Source: an uncultured bacterium
Lineage (GTDB): Bacteria > Verrucomicrobiota > Lentisphaeria > Victivallales > UBA1829
Assembly: GCA_900548385.1 (NCBI GenBank)
Contig: URKJ01000002.1
Span: forward strand, 124,001 to 188,000
Direction of reading: 5' to 3'
Length of the DNA stretch: 64,000 nt
The notes under the pieces: model-generated
The model's input: only the letters and a program-made list of their open reading frames with translations
What the model was told of the DNA's origin: nothing
Databases searched by the model: none
Shown: positions 56,006 through 62,885 of the stretch, piece by piece
Layout: every line of letters starts with the position of its first letter
Position numbering within the stretch: position 1 is the first letter of the stretch
Made by a program: the position numbers and the translations under genes

Positions 56006-56072
56006 AAAATTCAAGTTTCCCACTTTTTGCATAAAATTGTCTATTGACAAAAACCCTGTTTCATAGTATAAT
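55997..56072 (+). promoter_or_regulatory. consensus promoter with two upstream direct repeats (locus 3)
   Basis: An exact TTGACA (56044-56049), a 17-bp spacer and an exact TATAAT (56067-56072) lie about 56 bp upstream of the pseudopilin ATG. Just upstream are two copies of TTTTYGCATAAAATT (55997-56011 and 56024-56038), 27 bp apart; the second ends 5 bp before the -35. Direct repeats next to a -35 are the typical target of AraC-type proteins, here probably the divergent one. A perfect core promoter would more naturally be repressed than activated. Confidence 0.65.
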
Positions 56073-56127
56073 ATAACCAGAGATAAAAGAAATGCAATAA
56101 CAAAAACGGAATGAAAGGATTGATTTT

Positions 56128-56835
56128 ATGAAAGAGAAACGGATTATTAAATTCACCCTTATAGAACTCCTCATCGTTATCTCGATTATTGCAATTCTTG
56201 CAGCTCTTCTTCTGCCGGCATTGAACTCCGCCAGAGGAAAAGCGCGGAGCACGGAGTGTCTCTCCAAACTGAAACAGCTCGGTACGGGGCTGATGATGTA
56301 TTCATCGGACTGGGAGGGATGGATCGGCCGTTGGGACGCCAATCCCTCCTATCAGGCGAATATGTGGAATCTCCGGCTTTACCGGGACAACTATATTCCG
56401 AAATATTCCGTTTTCCGTGATCACGGGCGCGGACCTCTTCCGGAAAATCTCCTGAAAGACGGCGACTGGTATTCGAGTTACGGCATCAATTCCGGGCTTT
56501 CCGGCTGTTCCGAGACGCAGCACCTCAACTTCAAAATGATCGAACGCTCCAAATACAAAAACTTTTCCCGGCTTCCGATCCTTGCCGATTCCGTCTCATG
56601 GACCGGCAGCGTCATGAAAGACACGCAGGCCATGAGCTTCGCAACCTATTTGACAACCGCCATTGATCTCCGGCATCAGACCCGCGCAAACGTTGCCATG
56701 TTCGACGGCTCCGCCACAACGCTCGGATTTTACAATCTCCGTTACGAACTGGACCCCGAATTCGTGAAAAGCAAGGCGTGGGAAATTGATTCAAAAAACG
56801 GATTTCTTTGTCGCGAATGGCTGAATCCGCAATAA
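56128..56835 (+). CDS. prepilin-like protein with H-X9-DG box (locus 3)
   Basis: This 235-residue protein has leader MKEKRIIK, then [22 protein letters not shown] with Glu at +5; the residue before Phe is Lys. The globular part has [12 protein letters not shown] and near 190-205 [18 protein letters not shown], the H-X9-DG box. It is the first gene behind the consensus promoter, with a secreted glycosidase gene 53 bp downstream. Length and layout are similar to those of the locus 1 and 2 proteins. Confidence 0.83.
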   Translation: MKEKRIIKFTLIELLIVISIIAILAALLLPALNSARGKARSTECLSKLKQLGTGLMMYSSDWEGWIGRWDANPSYQANMWNLRLYRDNYIPKYSVFRDHGRGPLPENLLKDGDWYSSYGINSGLSGCSETQHLNFKMIERSKYKNFSRLPILADSVSWTGSVMKDTQAMSFATYLTTAIDLRHQTRANVAMFDGSATTLGFYNLRYELDPEFVKSKAWEIDSKNGFLCREWLNPQ

Positions 56836-56873
56836 AAAAACAGCCCTGATCCATAAAAAAACAACCCTAATCT
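56832..56873 (+). repeat. 21-bp imperfect tandem repeat
   Basis: Two 21-bp units (56832-56852 and 56853-56873), each with seven A residues followed by CARCCCTRATCY, differ at three positions. They fill the gap between the pseudopilin stop and the ribosome site of the glycosidase gene. Confidence 0.7.
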
Positions 56874-56888
56874 ATAAAGGATATTGCA

Positions 56889-59800
56889 ATGAAACACTTA
56901 TTTTCCGCCTTCTGCTGTCTTGCGGCATTCTCTCTTCAAGCTCTGCCGCCGTGGCTCACAATTCAGTCCAAAGACGGTTCCCTGCAATTTGAACAGGTCC
57001 CCGCACGGCTTCTGCATTTCACGCCGAAATGGTATGGAAGAGAACAATCCGCAAAATTTGTAAAAGGCAAAGCGGAACAGACCGCTTCCGTTTTCCGCTT
57101 CTCCGGAACATGGACCATTGAAAAACAGAAATTCCAGCTGAATGAAACCATCCGGCAGACTGCTCCCGATCAAGTGGAATACACGGCGGAAGTCCAGTCC
57201 GGGACACCGATCCCGACCCAGGAACTCTCCTTGAACCTGCAGCTCCCGCTTGAGTTCCTCAACAAGAAGACGATCATCGCGAATGGGGAAACGATCCGTT
57301 ATGCGGAAACCCCTTCCCGCAAAAACAACCGCTGGTTCAATGATCTGCGTTCTCTGATTGTCGAACTTCCCGAAGGAAAACTGGAAATCTCCGGCAAACC
57401 GTTCAAAGCTCTGCTCCAGGACAACCGCGTATTCGCCAAAAAAGGCTCAAAAGCGTCGCCCGGAACTTATTCCCTGCGCCTCTACCCGCAGTCCGGCGAT
57501 CTGAAAACGGATACAAAAGTCTCTTTCCGGTATTGCTTCAAATTCCACGGCATCACCTCCGCGCCGCTGGATCTCGGCAAAGCGGCGAACCGGGCGTTCC
57601 GCGATGAGCGTTCCGGCGACGGCAAAGGCGGATGGAACGATCAGGGCCCCGAAAACGACCTGCGCATGTTCAAACCGGGCGGTCACCGGTATTTCGGCGT
57701 CAACTTCCAAGTCACGGATCCCGATCGGAATGACGGCAAAGGATGCATCGTTCTGAACGGAGCAGACCGGACCTGTTTTCTTGATTCCGCCACCATTCAA
57801 TGTGACGGGCAGCGGGGACGCTGGCTCTATCTGCTCCACGCAAACGCGTTCACCGGGAAATATAAACACGCAGGCACGATCGAAATCCGGTTCCGCGACG
57901 GCTCCAGACAGAAAATTGATGTCCGGAACAACATTGACATCGGCAACTGGTGGGGCGGCATTGACCGGGAAAACGCTCCGGTCGTCTGGAAAAGCACCAA
58001 TTCCAAATCCGTTGTGGGGCTCTATATGACCGGATTCCGTCTTGAGCGGGACGATCCCGCGGAGATCACGTTCCGCAAAGGCGAGTTCCCCGTGTGGATG
58101 ATTGTCGCGGCGTCGCTGACCGACCGGAAAGCGGAACCATACCGGATCAGCAACGAGTATTACATTCTTCCAGGCGCGGAATGGGTCCGGGCAAGCGTGC
58201 AGGACGTCAAACCGGGAACCCCGCTCGACTTCTCCCGGTTTGCGGATGCTCCGGCGGGAAAATACGGACGCATCATTCTTTCCAAAGACGGCAAGTTTAC
58301 ATTTGAACAGGCGGAAAACAAGCGGATCCGTCTGCTCGGCGTCAATATCTGCGGCAGCGCGAATTTTCCCGACCGGACAACCGCGGAACAGTTCGCGGAG
58401 AAAATGGCGCAGGCCGGCTATAACACGGTCCGCATCCACCATTTTGAAAACGGACTCCATAACGGCAAAGGCTCACATTCCTATGAATTCGATCCCGCGC
58501 AGCTGGACCGGCTGGATTATCTGATCCATTGCCTGAAGCAGAAAGGGATTTATACCACGCTTGATCTCTATGCGAGCCGTACAATCAGGCCGGGCGAGCT
58601 GCCGGAATTCGGCAGCTTCAAGGTCGGAGTCTGCTTTGTCGATGCCTATCTGAAAAACTGGCAGGAATTCACCTCCCGGCTGCTGAATCATGTGAATCCG
58701 TATACAAAAATGCGCTGGGCGGACGACCCCGCGGTCTTCTGCCTGAATCTCGTCAATGAAAATCCGCTTATCAATATATGGCGTCGGGGCAATGAATCCG
58801 TCATTCTGGCAGAATACACTGCATGGCTGAAGCAGCAGGGCCTTGACTCCGCGGAAAACCGGGAAAAACGGACCGGTCCGTTCATGCAATTCCTTACGGA
58901 AAAACAGAGCGGAACCATCCGGCGCATGACGGATTATATCCGCAACACACTGAAATCCGACATTCTGATTACAGACATCAACTGCGACACCCGTCCCTAT
59001 CTGGCGCATTCCCGCAATATGCTTGATCTCGTCGATATGCACTATTATCTGGATCATCCGACGCACCCGCACGGAGGCTGGAACCCGCCCTCGGTGTTTA
59101 CGCAGCTCTCGTCAATCTGCCATTATGCGGAAAATCCGCGCGAGATGATGCCTGCCCGGATCTTCGGAAAGCCGTTTCTGGTAACGGAATACCAGTTCTG
59201 CCATCCGAACAATTACATCGCCGAATCCGGCCCGCTGATGGGCGCGTATTCCGCCTTGCAGGACTGGGATGGACTGTGGCGCTTTCAGTACGCTCTCTCG
59301 GACCGCGGTCTGCTGAAAACCGCCGGATGGGTCTCCTATTTCACTTCCGCCGGAAATCCGACCATGCGCATGTCCGACTATATCATCTGGTTTCTGTTCA
59401 TCCGCGGGGACGTCCGCCCGGCGGAAAAGGGAATCGCTCTGCCGTTGGACGCCTCGCTGTTCGACCGCGAATCCTCGCTCTCCGCCTATTCCCGGCTCGG
59501 CCTGATTCATCGGATCGGTATGCTTCCGCCGGGAGAGAAACAGAAAAATATCACCGTGTCCACGGACCCGGAGCCGAAACTCAAAACCGGAACCGTGATC
59601 AGCTCCACGAAAGAGATCGTTCTGAATCCCGCGCAGGAATTCAAGGTCATCACGCCGAAAAGCGAATGCATCACCACAGACAAACCGGAAGCGGCAGCCG
59701 GGCGACTCTCTTTCCGCAGGGGCAGTACGTTCCAGACTCTTTCCGTTCATTCGCTTGACGCGCTTCCGCTCGGCACCTCTTCATCGCTGCTGCTTTTCCA

Positions 59801-60062
59801 CCTGACCGACGTCAAGAACAGTTCGGAAAAATTCGCGTCCCCCGATATGACGTATCTGCTCAGCTACGGCAGAGCGCCGGCTCTTCAGAGAGTCGGAACC
59901 GCCGATATCTCCCTGCGCCTCCCCGCAGGAAACTGGCGTGTCATGTCGCTGAATCCCGATGGAACCGTAAAGCGCACGGAAAACGCCGTCTGGCGAAACG
60001 GAACTCTTCAATTCAGGGCAAACACGGGAAACACCCTTGTTTACCATATCGTGAAACAGTAA
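56889..60062 (+). CDS. large secreted glycoside hydrolase (GH5-like barrel), locus 3
   Basis: This 1057-residue exported protein has a signal peptide (about 1-18, FSLQALPPW). Residues about 20-450 are strand-rich accessory domains (for example GNWWGGIDRENAPVVW near 355). The TIM barrel (about 470-830) has IRLLGVNICGSANFPD, GYNTVRIHHFEN, CLNLVNENPL with the acid/base Glu near 624, LVDMHYYLDHPTHP, and FLVTEYQFCHPN with the nucleophile Glu near 767, the pattern of GH5-type enzymes. A C-terminal beta region follows. It lacks a dockerin or a sorting signal. It is the last gene of the locus and ends with two hairpins. Confidence 0.78.
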   Translation: MKHLFSAFCCLAAFSLQALPPWLTIQSKDGSLQFEQVPARLLHFTPKWYGREQSAKFVKGKAEQTASVFRFSGTWTIEKQKFQLNETIRQTAPDQVEYTAEVQSGTPIPTQELSLNLQLPLEFLNKKTIIANGETIRYAETPSRKNNRWFNDLRSLIVELPEGKLEISGKPFKALLQDNRVFAKKGSKASPGTYSLRLYPQSGDLKTDTKVSFRYCFKFHGITSAPLDLGKAANRAFRDERSGDGKGGWNDQGPENDLRMFKPGGHRYFGVNFQVTDPDRNDGKGCIVLNGADRTCFLDSATIQCDGQRGRWLYLLHANAFTGKYKHAGTIEIRFRDGSRQKIDVRNNIDIGNWWGGIDRENAPVVWKSTNSKSVVGLYMTGFRLERDDPAEITFRKGEFPVWMIVAASLTDRKAEPYRISNEYYILPGAEWVRASVQDVKPGTPLDFSRFADAPAGKYGRIILSKDGKFTFEQAENKRIRLLGVNICGSANFPDRTTAEQFAEKMAQAGYNTVRIHHFENGLHNGKGSHSYEFDPAQLDRLDYLIHCLKQKGIYTTLDLYASRTIRPGELPEFGSFKVGVCFVDAYLKNWQEFTSRLLNHVNPYTKMRWADDPAVFCLNLVNENPLINIWRRGNESVILAEYTAWLKQQGLDSAENREKRTGPFMQFLTEKQSGTIRRMTDYIRNTLKSDILITDINCDTRPYLAHSRNMLDLVDMHYYLDHPTHPHGGWNPPSVFTQLSSICHYAENPREMMPARIFGKPFLVTEYQFCHPNNYIAESGPLMGAYSALQDWDGLWRFQYALSDRGLLKTAGWVSYFTSAGNPTMRMSDYIIWFLFIRGDVRPAEKGIALPLDASLFDRESSLSAYSRLGLIHRIGMLPPGEKQKNITVSTDPEPKLKTGTVISSTKEIVLNPAQEFKVITPKSECITTDKPEAAAGRLSFRRGSTFQTLSVHSLDALPLGTSSSLLLFHLTDVKNSSEKFASPDMTYLLSYGRAPALQRVGTADISLRLPAGNWRVMSLNPDGTVKRTENAVWRNGTLQFRANTGNTLVYHIVKQ

Positions 60063-60063
60063 A

Positions 60064-60135
60064 GCCGTTCTCCGGTCTAACCCGGAAAACGGCGGGAAAT
60101 GCGGCGGAAGACTCGAATATCCGGTCTTCCGCCGC
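60064..60135 (+). terminator. two hairpins between convergent glycosidase and hsp20 genes
   Basis: The first hairpin (60064-60093) has a 12-bp stem with one mismatch. The second (60101-60135) has a perfect 12-bp stem GCGGCGGAAGAC/GTCTTCCGCCGC with an 11-base loop. T-runs are weak, but their place between two convergent genes suggests termination from both sides. Confidence 0.6.
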
Positions 60136-60149
60136 CGGATCGGGGGGGA

Positions 60150-60494
60150 TTATTCCACGGTGATCCGGTGAACTTTGGCACTGTCGGCTTTCGGAAGCTC
60201 CAGCACAAGAACTCCATCCTGCGTCTTCGCGGAAATCTTTTCCACGTCGATCCCGTCGGAGAGCTGGAACTCGCGCTTGAAAACGATTGCCTGACCGTTC
60301 CGCCGGAGCGTACTGGCGGCTTTCATGGCCATGATCCGGTCTTTGACTTCAACTGTCACGGTTTTGCTGTTCGCGCCGGGAACTTCAAACCACATGGTCA
60401 CGCCCTCGGATCCGTCAAGAATATCGACAAGCGGCATCAAAACCAACGCCTGGTTTTCGGCTTTCGGCTCAACTCTATTTTCCATTTCACTCAT
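60150..60494 (-). CDS. Hsp20 small heat-shock protein, second gene
   Basis: This 114-residue small heat-shock chaperone, which holds unfolded proteins, has the alpha-crystallin domain with MPLVDILDGSEGVTMWFEVPG, then KREFQLSDGIDVEKISAKTQDGVLVLELPK near 75-104. A C-terminal IxI motif is not seen; the end reads HRITVE. It follows the first hsp20 gene by 30 bp with AGGAGG in front. The two proteins differ greatly, as is common for paired hsp20 genes whose products form mixed oligomers. Confidence 0.9.
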   Translation of the reverse strand: MSEMENRVEPKAENQALVLMPLVDILDGSEGVTMWFEVPGANSKTVTVEVKDRIMAMKAASTLRRNGQAIVFKREFQLSDGIDVEKISAKTQDGVLVLELPKADSAKVHRITVE

Positions 60495-60524
60495 AATCGT
60501 ACCTCCTGATTGGTGTTTTTGAAC

Positions 60525-60983
60525 TTATTGTACGGCGACAACGTGCGAGACCGGTTTTACCGTGCTTTCGCGCGGCAGCGTGATCGTCAGAACACCGTCG
60601 GCACATTTGGCTTTTGCTTCCGTTCCACGGACTTTAACCGGAATCCGGACGGTTTCTTCATAGGACTCAAACGAACGTTCCCGGCGGATATAATGTCTGC
60701 CTTCTTCCGGAACGGATTCGCTGTTCCGGGCGATTTTCACGGTCAGATAATCGCCGAGGACTTCCACGCTGATGTCTTCCGGCTTGCTTCCGGGCGCCGC
60801 AAGACTGGCGGTCACATTCTCTTTCCCGACCTCCAGCTCAAGACGTCTCCTGTGCGGCGTATTGAGAAATTCCGGGGTGAAATCGTTCATCTGCCCGAAC
60901 ATCTCGTTCAGCAGATCGTCGATCCCGTAAAGAGTCGGCTGGTACTGATTGTTTTTCCGATGCCATTTCGCGATGTGATGCAT
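60525..60983 (-). CDS. Hsp20 small heat-shock protein, first gene
   Basis: This 152-residue small heat-shock protein has an N-terminal arm (about 1-50) followed by the alpha-crystallin domain: VTASLAAPGSKPEDISVEVLGDYLTVKI, then RSFESYEETVRIPVKV and AKCADGVLTITLPRE. It is the first gene of a two-gene operon, with AAGGAGGTG before its ATG. Upstream, on the same strand, a sigma-54-type promoter and two palindromes were found, which sets it apart from HrcA/CIRCE or sigma-32 control. Confidence 0.9.
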   Translation of the reverse strand: MHHIAKWHRKNNQYQPTLYGIDDLLNEMFGQMNDFTPEFLNTPHRRRLELEVGKENVTASLAAPGSKPEDISVEVLGDYLTVKIARNSESVPEEGRHYIRRERSFESYEETVRIPVKVRGTEAKAKCADGVLTITLPRESTVKPVSHVVAVQ

Positions 60984-61027
60984 ACTGCACCTCCTTGTTT
61001 GATTGTTACATTGGCAAGACAGAAATT

Positions 61028-61044
61028 AGCAATTCCCATGCCAA
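61028..61044 (-). promoter_or_regulatory. sigma-54 (RpoN)-type promoter of the hsp20 pair
   Basis: On the minus strand TTGGCATGGGAATTGCT matches the consensus YTGGCACGRNNNTTGCW at every fixed position except one (C to T in GCAC). The expected start is near 61017, about 34 bp upstream of the first hsp20 ATG. No sigma-70 promoter of similar quality was seen in this gap on that strand. Confidence 0.7.
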
Positions 61045-61074
61045 CTGTTTTCCGATGCGGAGCTTTCTTAAAAA

Positions 61075-61124
61075 GAGACAAATTGTCTCATATTTCAAAT
61101 TTCAAAAAAGAGACATTGTGTCTC
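61075..61124 (-). promoter_or_regulatory. two palindromes upstream of the sigma-54 promoter (possible activator sites)
   Basis: GAGACAAATTGTCTC (61075-61089, 7-bp arms around one base) and GAGACATTGTGTCTC (61110-61124, 6-bp arms around three bases) have centres 35 bp apart. They lie about 65 and 100 bp upstream of the expected start, where binding sites of sigma-54 activators are found. They are not CIRCE elements. Confidence 0.65.
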
Positions 61125-61225
61125 ATCTGCATAAAACAACCCTCCCTGGCGGTCTGTAAACAGAAAAGAGAAAGCGCAAACCGTTATTTTTTCAAAAATT
61201 TTCCTGTTTTTCTTGATTACCGGGG

Positions 61226-61254
61226 TTGACTTCATAACAAAAACGTTGTATCTT
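61226..61254 (+). promoter_or_regulatory. sigma-70 promoter of the GspG-like gene
   Basis: TTGACT (61226-61231), a 17-bp spacer and TATCTT (61249-61254), about 40 bp before the ATG at 61295. Confidence 0.6.
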
Positions 61255-61294
61255 GCCAATAAGCAGGAACAGTAAGAAAAGGAGTTTTCCGGCA

Positions 61295-61996
61295 ATGAAA
61301 ATCAGGCATTATACACTCGTGGAAATCATGATCGTCGTCGGCATCATCGCGATCCTCGCGGGACTCGCTCTCCCGGTGCTGAACAGTGTACAACGAACCG
61401 CCAAGCTGAACAAAGCCACCGCAGAGTGTAATGCGATTGCCCTTGCAATCAAGAATTTCGAGACGGAATACGGACAAATGCCGAATCCGGGCAATATCGG
61501 CACCGACAAAGCAAAAAGTGCTCCGACAGCAAATGTAAAAGATTTGGATAATAATAATGTCATCTTCTCTCCGAATGAAAACGATCATTCCGCCGGAGAT
61601 CAGGGGAACTCTGACCAGGCAAAACAGTACCGGACATTTTTTTCCATGCTGACCGGTTATCAATACTCGGATCCCACGAAAAAAACCGAAAGCGGCACAG
61701 GCGAAGACGATTTTCACAACAATGCCAAAAAAATGACGTTCTTAGACCCGACTCCCGCATACGCCAATGGACAGGGCTTTCTGGACCCGTGGGGAAAACC
61801 GTACATGATTCTTTACAAAACAGACGGGGAATTGAAAAATACATTTAAATTGTATAATAAAACCGAACTGGAAGTAAAACTTTTAACTCCCATCGCGGTC
61901 TATACCGTTGAAGGAAAAATGAACGATGTGGATCTCTCCGAACCGAATCGTTACGCGACTTCCTGGAACGGTATCATCACAACCCCGGAAAACTGA
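61295..61996 (+). CDS. GspG-like type II secretion pseudopilin
   Basis: This 233-residue protein has leader MKIRH, then YTLVEIMIVVGIIAILAGLALP with Glu at +5; the residue before Tyr is His. Unlike the other pseudopilins here it lacks the H-X9-DG box. It carries ALAIKNFETEYGQMPNPG (about 50-67) and GQGFLDPWGKPYMILY (about 155-170), close to the DPWGxPY block of major pseudopilins (GspG/PulG), but it is longer than usual owing to an insert near 70-150. No other type II secretion gene is near. ATG at 61295 follows GGAG; an upstream frame opening at 61253 lies in the promoter. Confidence 0.75.
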   Translation: MKIRHYTLVEIMIVVGIIAILAGLALPVLNSVQRTAKLNKATAECNAIALAIKNFETEYGQMPNPGNIGTDKAKSAPTANVKDLDNNNVIFSPNENDHSAGDQGNSDQAKQYRTFFSMLTGYQYSDPTKKTESGTGEDDFHNNAKKMTFLDPTPAYANGQGFLDPWGKPYMILYKTDGELKNTFKLYNKTELEVKLLTPIAVYTVEGKMNDVDLSEPNRYATSWNGIITTPEN

Positions 61997-62015
61997 AATC
62001 AAAAGGATAAAACAA

Positions 62016-62747
62016 ATGAAAAAACAGAATTTCACCCTCACAGAACTCCTCGTGGTAATTTCCATTATCGCTATCCTCGCGGGCATCATGCTGCCGGCAT
62101 TGAACCGTTCACGAGTCAGTGCTTTAGGAACCGCCTGCTCCAGCAATCTGAAACAGGTCGGCGGGGTCTTCACTCTGTTCGCCAACGACAACGATGACGC
62201 TCTTCCGCCCGCGGATTTCGTAGCCCTTGCCACACCGGGAGATAGTGCGACAGAATTGCTGAAAGACACAAAAAATATTCCGTGGTATGCGGGATTGGCA
62301 AAGCGAAAATATCTGGACAAGACCCCGTTTTCAAAAGAAAATCAGATGACGAAATCCTTTGTAAACTGCCCGCTGCTCTCCGGTGCCCCGGGAAAATACA
62401 ATGCTTACGGCGTACCCGTAGGAACTAAAAATACCGGTACGGAAATTTCTGCAAACGCCGGCATTTTCAAACGGAAACGGATTGATATGGACGGTTCCCA
62501 TGCTCTGGCAGCAGATTCCGCGTACAAGAAAGATGTCAAACAGGAAGCATATTTCCTGAGCGAAACAGATGGAACGAATTCCAAGGATGTAAATGGAGAA
62601 ATTGCTTTCCGCCACATGGTTCGTGCCAATGTTCTTATGCTTGACGGAAGAGTGGAGAACTTTGACGTCAGCAAGGCTGAAAAGATTCTGACTTATAAAG
62701 ATGGAAAACCCGAAGAAAAGCGCTACAATTTCCAGGAAGAGGATTAA
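62016..62747 (+). CDS. prepilin-like protein with H-X9-DG box
   Basis: This 243-residue protein has leader MKKQN, then [22 protein letters not shown] with Glu at +5; the residue before Phe is Asn. Near 212-228 it has RHMVRANVLMLDGRVENF, the H-X9-DG box. It follows the GspG-like gene by 19 bp and shares its transcript, which ends at a strong terminator. The pair may form a pseudopilus with a major and a minor subunit; no glycosidase gene is attached to this pair within the window. Confidence 0.82.
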   Translation: MKKQNFTLTELLVVISIIAILAGIMLPALNRSRVSALGTACSSNLKQVGGVFTLFANDNDDALPPADFVALATPGDSATELLKDTKNIPWYAGLAKRKYLDKTPFSKENQMTKSFVNCPLLSGAPGKYNAYGVPVGTKNTGTEISANAGIFKRKRIDMDGSHALAADSAYKKDVKQEAYFLSETDGTNSKDVNGEIAFRHMVRANVLMLDGRVENFDVSKAEKILTYKDGKPEEKRYNFQEED

Positions 62748-62771
62748 TACGTTTTACCCGGTATAAAGCAT

Positions 62772-62805
62772 GAGCGCCGTCTTCATCGGATGGCGCTCTT
62801 TTTTT
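62772..62805 (+). terminator. Rho-independent terminator of the pseudopilin pair
   Basis: Stem GAGCGCC/GGCGCTC, extended by inner pairs, followed by a run of seven T residues (62799-62805). Confidence 0.85.
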
Positions 62806-62815
62806 ATCTATGCAC

Positions 62816-62859
62816 AAAAAAATCAGCGCCGCTTCTGAATGACACGGAAGCGGCGCTGA
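62816..62859 (-). terminator. Rho-independent terminator of the oxidoreductase gene
   Basis: A perfect 13-bp stem TCAGCGCCGCTTC/GAAGCGGCGCTGA with an 11-base loop, followed on the minus strand by seven T residues. It is back to back with the previous terminator. Confidence 0.87.
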
Positions 62860-62885
62860 CCGTTACGGGAATCTGCGTCCGGCGG

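Noticed and set aside
61075..61124. CIRCE (HrcA) element upstream of hsp20
   Set aside because: The palindromes are GAGACA-N3-TGTCTC and lack the TTAGCACTC-N9-GAGTGCTAA pattern.
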